Below are positions 6,501 through 9,809 of a DNA stretch of 9,809 nucleotides, piece by piece (position 1 is the first letter of the stretch; each line of letters starts with the position of its first letter). The position numbers and the translations under genes were made by a program. Source of the DNA: Actinomycetota bacterium. GTDB lineage: Bacteria; Actinomycetota; Actinomycetes; S36-B12. Location: contig CANJCG010000059.1 of the NCBI GenBank assembly GCA_947472655.1, positions 1-9,809 of the forward strand. The letters run 5' to 3'. The notes beneath the pieces were generated by a model that ran no database searches, was not told the DNA's origin, and saw only the letters and a list, made by a program, of their open reading frames with translations.

Positions 6501-7946
6501 ATGACTCAGCGGGTACTTCGTAACGTAGTTAATGGCGAATCAGTGCAGGCAGCTTCGGCGCAAGTATCTGAGCTGATCAACCCAACTACCGGAGAAATCT
6601 TTGCTCTGGCTCCCGTGACAAGTGATCAAGACGTCGATAGGGCCTACCAGGCAGCTGCTACCGCATTTCCCTTATGGCGCGACGTGACACCTAGCGCTCG
6701 CCAAGCAGCGCTCTTGAAGATTGCTGATGTACTTGAAGCGCATGGCGAAGAACTCATTGCACTCGAAAGTGAAAACACAGGTAAACCTTTAGCTGTCACG
6801 GCTGCTGAAGAGCTTCCACCGATGCTTGATCAGATTCGTTTTTTTGCTGGCGCAGCCCGCATTCTTGAGGGCAAGTCGGCAGGTGAATACATGGAGGGCT
6901 TCACCTCTTTCATTCGCCGGGAGCCGATAGGGGTTATCGGCCAGGTCACTCCTTGGAACTATCCAATGATGATGGCTGTCTGGAAATTTGCGCCGGCTAT
7001 TGCCGCCGGAAACACTGTCGTGCTCAAACCCAGTGACACGACTCCCGTGACAACTATTCGGATTGCAGAGTTGATCGCAGAATCTGGAGCCCTACCTCCT
7101 GGCGTGTTCAATGTTATTTGCGGAGACAGAGAAACCGGTCGAGCTGTTGTGGAGCACCCGATTCCTCGTATGGTCTCAATCACAGGTTCCGTGCGCGCAG
7201 GAATAAACGTCGCAGAATCTGCCGCTCGTGATCTCAAGCGAAGCCACCTTGAGCTTGGGGGCAAAGCGCCAGTTGTGATTTTTGACGATGCAGACATCAA
7301 TGCTGCAGCGCAATGGCTGGCAGTAGCTGGATATTTCAATGCCGGACAAGATTGCACCGCTGCAACACGCATGTTGGTCCATGCCAAGGTCTATGACCAA
7401 TTCGTTGCAGCCATGATCGATCAAGCGCGGGCAACAGTCACCACTTTTGCGGATGGACCGGCGGGCGAAGGTTTTGTGCCACCAGTAAATAATGCAGGAC
7501 AACTCGAACGCGTTCTTGGATTCCTGGATCGAGCACCAAAGCACGCAGAAATCGTTGCAGGTGGGATACGTCAAGGTGCGCGCGGCTATTTCATTGAACC
7601 GACAGTGGTTGCCAATCTCGAGCAAAATGACGAGATGATCCAACACGAGATCTTTGGACCAGTGATCACCATTCAGCGGTTCACTGATGAGACCGATGCC
7701 TTGGAGAAGGCCAACGGGGTTGATTATGGATTGGCATCAAGCGTTTGGACGGCGAACGTGGGGCGAGCCCTGCGGATGTCAAAGTGCATCGATGCGGGCA
7801 CTGTATGGATCAACACCCATATTCCGATTGTGGCGGAAATGCCCCATGGAGGGTTTAAACACTCGGGATACGGCAAGGATTTGTCCATGTATGGCTTTGA
7901 GGATTACACCCGAATTAAGCATGTGATGGCTAGCCTTGAACTCTGA
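6501..7946 (+). CDS. patD: Gamma-aminobutyraldehyde dehydrogenase (aldehyde dehydrogenase family)
   Basis: The NAD(P)-dependent enzyme oxidises 4-aminobutanal (in equilibrium with 1-pyrroline) to GABA, the second step of putrescine breakdown by transamination. The 481-residue product has the ALDH landmarks in order: TPWNYP with catalytic N153, cofactor lysine in NTVVLKPSD (K176), glycine-rich ITGSVRAG near 227-234, general-base glutamate in LELGGK (E251), and nucleophilic cysteine in NAGQDCTAATR (C285). The C-terminal region (INTHIPIVAEMPHGGFKHSG, then GKDLSMYG and EDYTRIKHVM) closely resembles the aminobutyraldehyde/YdcW group rather than betaine aldehyde or succinate-semialdehyde dehydrogenases. 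It is divergent from the Lrp-type regulator and followed 115 bases later by a polyamine binding protein, which supports the substrate. An in-frame ATG one codon earlier is disfavoured by ribosome-site spacing. Confidence 0.93.
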   Translation: MTQRVLRNVVNGESVQAASAQVSELINPTTGEIFALAPVTSDQDVDRAYQAAATAFPLWRDVTPSARQAALLKIADVLEAHGEELIALESENTGKPLAVTAAEELPPMLDQIRFFAGAARILEGKSAGEYMEGFTSFIRREPIGVIGQVTPWNYPMMMAVWKFAPAIAAGNTVVLKPSDTTPVTTIRIAELIAESGALPPGVFNVICGDRETGRAVVEHPIPRMVSITGSVRAGINVAESAARDLKRSHLELGGKAPVVIFDDADINAAAQWLAVAGYFNAGQDCTAATRMLVHAKVYDQFVAAMIDQARATVTTFADGPAGEGFVPPVNNAGQLERVLGFLDRAPKHAEIVAGGIRQGARGYFIEPTVVANLEQNDEMIQHEIFGPVITIQRFTDETDALEKANGVDYGLASSVWTANVGRALRMSKCIDAGTVWINTHIPIVAEMPHGGFKHSGYGKDLSMYGFEDYTRIKHVMASLEL

Positions 7947-7998
7947 TGCAAGCCCGCGACACCCATAGGGGCTAGTCGAGGCGTATTCAGGTAGGTAG

Positions 7999-8026
7999 GG
8001 CAGTAAGTTATGCCTTATTGTCTGCC
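7999..8026 (+). other. Bulged stem-loop in the leader of potD
   Basis: In the 115-base gap after the dehydrogenase gene, GGCAG (7999-8003) can pair with CTGCC (8022-8026), and TAAG (8004-8007) with CTTA (8014-8017), around a six-base loop and with a four-base bulge (8018-8021). No run of T follows, so it is not a standard terminator. It could be an mRNA processing or stabilising element, or a protein target between the genes. It was found by eye, without a folding energy. Confidence 0.3.
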
Positions 8027-8049
8027 GGTTGTTGGAAGAGTCCACACAT

Positions 8050-8055
8050 AGGAGG
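8050..8055 (+). promoter_or_regulatory. Full AGGAGG ribosome binding site placing potD at a TTG start
   Basis: A full AGGAGG lies six bases before TTG at 8062-8064. No such site precedes the in-frame upstream TTG at 8029 or the downstream ATG at 8107. This is the strongest ribosome site in the window, consistent with high-level synthesis of a binding protein despite the rare start codon. Confidence 0.8.
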
Positions 8056-8061
8056 AGTCAG

Positions 8062-9282
8062 TTGCCAGAGAATCGTGATTCGGTCGCTCGTGAAACGGTC
8101 GCATTCATGCGTTCGTCACTTTCCCGTCGTCGTATCTTGCAAGCTGCTGGAATCGGTGGCGTAGCTGCTGTTGCCGCAGCTTGTGGGGCTAGTGGAGATT
8201 CGGGCTCTTCAACCGCGTCACCGGTAGCAACCACGCAAGATCTTTCGGATTCTGAGAAGACACTGATGTGGTCTAACTGGCCTGGCTACATGGATACAAA
8301 TGACAAGACTGGCGCCCGTCCTTCCCTCGATGCTTTTGTGAAGCAATCGGGAATCGATGTGTCATATACCGAAGACATCAACGACAACAATGAGTTCTTT
8401 GCCAAGGTGCGCACCCAACTAGAACAAGGCCAATCAATAGATCGTGATCTTGTGGTGCTCACCGACTGGATGGCAGCGTTGTGGATTGAAAGTGGATACG
8501 CGCAAAAACTCGATAAGTCGATTATGCCTAATGCCTCGGCAAATGTGATCGACAAATTGCAAAACGTTTCCTTTGACCCAGGGCGCGAATATTCACTTCC
8601 TTGGCAATCTGGTTTCGGGTTGTTCGGATGGAATAAATCAAGACTCAAAAGTCTTATCGGAACCGACACTTTGACTTCTGTTGATCAGTTGTTTAATCCC
8701 AAGCTCAAGGGTCGGGTAACAGTTCTCTCTGAAATGCGCGACACGATGGGCATTCTTATGGCTTGGCAGGGTAATGACCCTTCGAACTTCACTGAAGAAC
8801 AATTCATGCAGGCAATCGATGCGCTCCGGACTCAAATCGACAATGGGCAAATCCGTAGCGTTGAAGGCAACAGCTACATGAGTGATATGGAAAGCGGAAA
8901 CGTCGTAGCCGTCATTGGATGGTCGGGAGATGTCATTCAGCTCGGCAATAGGTTCGGGATCGCCTTACCTGAAACTGGCGGAACACTATGGACAGACAAC
9001 ATGCTGATCCCAGCTCTTGCTGCACATAAGAAGAACGCAGAACTCATCATGAATTATTATTATGATCCCGAGATTGCAGCCGAGATCTCTGCTTATGTGC
9101 AGTACATCTCGCCGGTCAAGGGCGCTCAGGAAGCGATGAAGAAAATTGATCCGTCGTTGGTAGATAACGAGTGGATCTTCCCAACCTCTCAGACGCTCGA
9201 AAAGACTTATGTCTTCATGACTCTTACCCAAGAGCAAGATCTGAAGTACCAGCGTGAATTCCAGAAGGCGATTGGTAACTAG
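8062..9282 (+). CDS. potD: Polyamine (putrescine/spermidine) ABC transporter substrate-binding lipoprotein, PotD-like
   Basis: The extracytoplasmic binding protein captures putrescine or spermidine for import. From TTG 8062 the product is 406 residues. An unusually long polar N-terminus (1-20) precedes a twin-arginine motif SRRRIL (21-26), a hydrophobic stretch, and a lipobox-like VAAAC with the probable lipidated cysteine at 41. This suggests Tat export and membrane anchoring. A flexible Gly/Ser/Thr linker follows. The mature part begins with MWSNWPGYMD (69-78), followed by YTEDINDNNEFFAK (102-115), typical of the PotD/PotF family. Tryptophan and acidic residues such as those in LTDWMA (133-138), GWSGD and LWTDNM are the kind used to bind the diamine backbone. 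It lies two bases before a PotA-like ATPase gene. An ATG at 8107 would give a more conventional signal peptide but lacks a ribosome site. Exact ligand preference cannot be read. Confidence 0.92.
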   Translation: MPENRDSVARETVAFMRSSLSRRRILQAAGIGGVAAVAAACGASGDSGSSTASPVATTQDLSDSEKTLMWSNWPGYMDTNDKTGARPSLDAFVKQSGIDVSYTEDINDNNEFFAKVRTQLEQGQSIDRDLVVLTDWMAALWIESGYAQKLDKSIMPNASANVIDKLQNVSFDPGREYSLPWQSGFGLFGWNKSRLKSLIGTDTLTSVDQLFNPKLKGRVTVLSEMRDTMGILMAWQGNDPSNFTEEQFMQAIDALRTQIDNGQIRSVEGNSYMSDMESGNVVAVIGWSGDVIQLGNRFGIALPETGGTLWTDNMLIPALAAHKKNAELIMNYYYDPEIAAEISAYVQYISPVKGAQEAMKKIDPSLVDNEWIFPTSQTLEKTYVFMTLTQEQDLKYQREFQKAIGN

Positions 9283-9284
9283 AG

Positions 9285-9809
9285 ATGCCCGTTGGGGTCT
9301 CACGTGAAGTTGAAGACTTACGTCTCGTTAGTCTCACCAAACAGTTTGGTGATTCAACCGCCGTTGATGGTATTTCGATTACGATTCCAGCGGGTTCCTT
9401 CTTCGCGTTACTTGGAGCCTCGGGTTGTGGGAAAACCACAACGTTACGGATGGTCGCGGGGTTAGAAGATCCCTCGGCTGGGCAGATTTTTATCGGTGAG
9501 AAAGACATTACGCAATTGCGTGCTTTCCAACGGCCGGTCAACACGGTCTTTCAGTCCTACGCACTTTTTCCGCATTTAGATATCTACGAAAACGTGGCTT
9601 TTGGTTTACGTCGTCGTGGAATCAAAGATGTTGATTTACAGGTAAAGCGGATGCTCGACCTTGTCGAGTTATCGGCACTAGCCAGACGCAAGCCAAGCCA
9701 ACTTTCAGGTGGTCAACAGCAGCGAGTCGCTGTGGCTCGCGCACTGATCAATCAGCCTGATGTGCTCCTGCTAGATGAGCCGCTGGGTGCGCTAGATCTT
9801 AAACTCCGA
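9285..9809 (+). CDS. potA: Polyamine ABC transporter ATP-binding protein, PotA-like (partial, 3' end missing)
   Basis: The first 175 codons of an ABC ATPase run off the window end without a stop. Visible motifs are the Walker A GASGCGKT at 44-51, the Q-loop FQSYALFPHL at 89-98, the signature LSGGQQQRVAVARAL at 140-154, and the Walker B/D-loop VLLLDEPLGALD at 160-171. The spacing is that of the MalK/PotA subfamily, whose members usually carry a C-terminal TOBE regulatory domain, here beyond the edge. The ATG at 9285 starts two bases after the potD stop, so the genes are co-transcribed and probably coupled; there is no strong ribosome site of its own. It would energise polyamine import with permeases expected downstream (PotB/PotC). 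Polyamine specificity is inferred from potD and the neighbouring catabolic genes. Confidence 0.93.
   Translation, partial: MPVGVSREVEDLRLVSLTKQFGDSTAVDGISITIPAGSFFALLGASGCGKTTTLRMVAGLEDPSAGQIFIGEKDITQLRAFQRPVNTVFQSYALFPHLDIYENVAFGLRRRGIKDVDLQVKRMLDLVELSALARRKPSQLSGGQQQRVAVARALINQPDVLLLDEPLGALDLKLR

Noticed and set aside
6959..7646. Two minus-strand open frames (142 and 156 codons) inside the dehydrogenase gene
   Set aside because: They are antisense to the conserved catalytic region of the dehydrogenase, and neither shows domain features.
7928..7977. Possible terminator after the dehydrogenase gene: CTAGCC (7930-7935) pairing with GGCTAG (7970-7975), or AGCCC (7951-7955) with GGGCT (7969-7973)
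   Set aside because: Stems are only five or six pairs with long loops, and no T-run follows, so neither qualifies as an intrinsic terminator.
8018..8050. Possible promoter directly before potD starting with TTGTCT
   Set aside because: No acceptable -10 hexamer is found 16 to 19 bases downstream.
9224..9544. 106-codon minus-strand open frame at the potD/potA junction
   Set aside because: It is antisense to the PotA Walker A region and the end of potD, both clearly coding on the plus strand.

Overview
The window reads as a compact chromosomal segment from an actinomycete-type bacterium (Actinomycetota). The evidence is the frr-cdsA-rlmN order, a putrescine-utilisation block of the kind known from Streptomyces, and a substrate-binding protein with a combined Tat motif and lipobox. 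Base composition looks intermediate rather than the very high GC of Streptomyces. That would fit a streamlined aquatic actinobacterium such as the acI/Nanopelagicales group, but the lineage is my inference. Intergenic space is minimal, and no stretch over 300 bases lacks a gene. I saw no RNA genes, insertion sequences, CRISPR arrays or phage genes.

Left part (1-4510, + strand): the last codons of frr (ribosome recycling factor) are followed by cdsA (CDP-diacylglycerol synthase), rlmN (radical-SAM rRNA/tRNA adenine C2 methyltransferase), a small four-helix potassium channel and prpE (propionyl-CoA synthetase-like acyl-CoA ligase). Spacings between these genes are +2, -4, +19 and +9 nt, so the run could be one transcript that starts upstream of the window.

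Right part (4511-9809): a polyamine uptake and breakdown cluster arranged around a divergent control region (6358-6500). To the left, on the minus strand, lie an Lrp/AsnC-type regulator and, overlapping it by ATGA, a class III aminotransferase of the putrescine aminotransferase type. To the right, on the plus strand, lie a gamma-aminobutyraldehyde dehydrogenase, a PotD-like binding lipoprotein and the start of a PotA-like ATPase cut off by the window edge. The inferred logic is: PotD/PotA and permeases beyond the window import putrescine or spermidine, the aminotransferase converts putrescine to 4-aminobutanal, and the dehydrogenase oxidises that to GABA. The Lrp-type protein probably senses a ligand and controls both arms. 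The genes that would carry GABA to succinate are not in the window.

The most useful non-coding signals are in the divergent region: a perfect 12-bp palindrome and a separate 7-bp inverted repeat with 16-nt spacing. A second group lies before potD: a bulged hairpin, a full AGGAGG ribosome site and a TTG start. I found no convincing evidence of an undescribed system. The cluster is a recognisable polyamine catabolic locus, and its open questions are regulatory.
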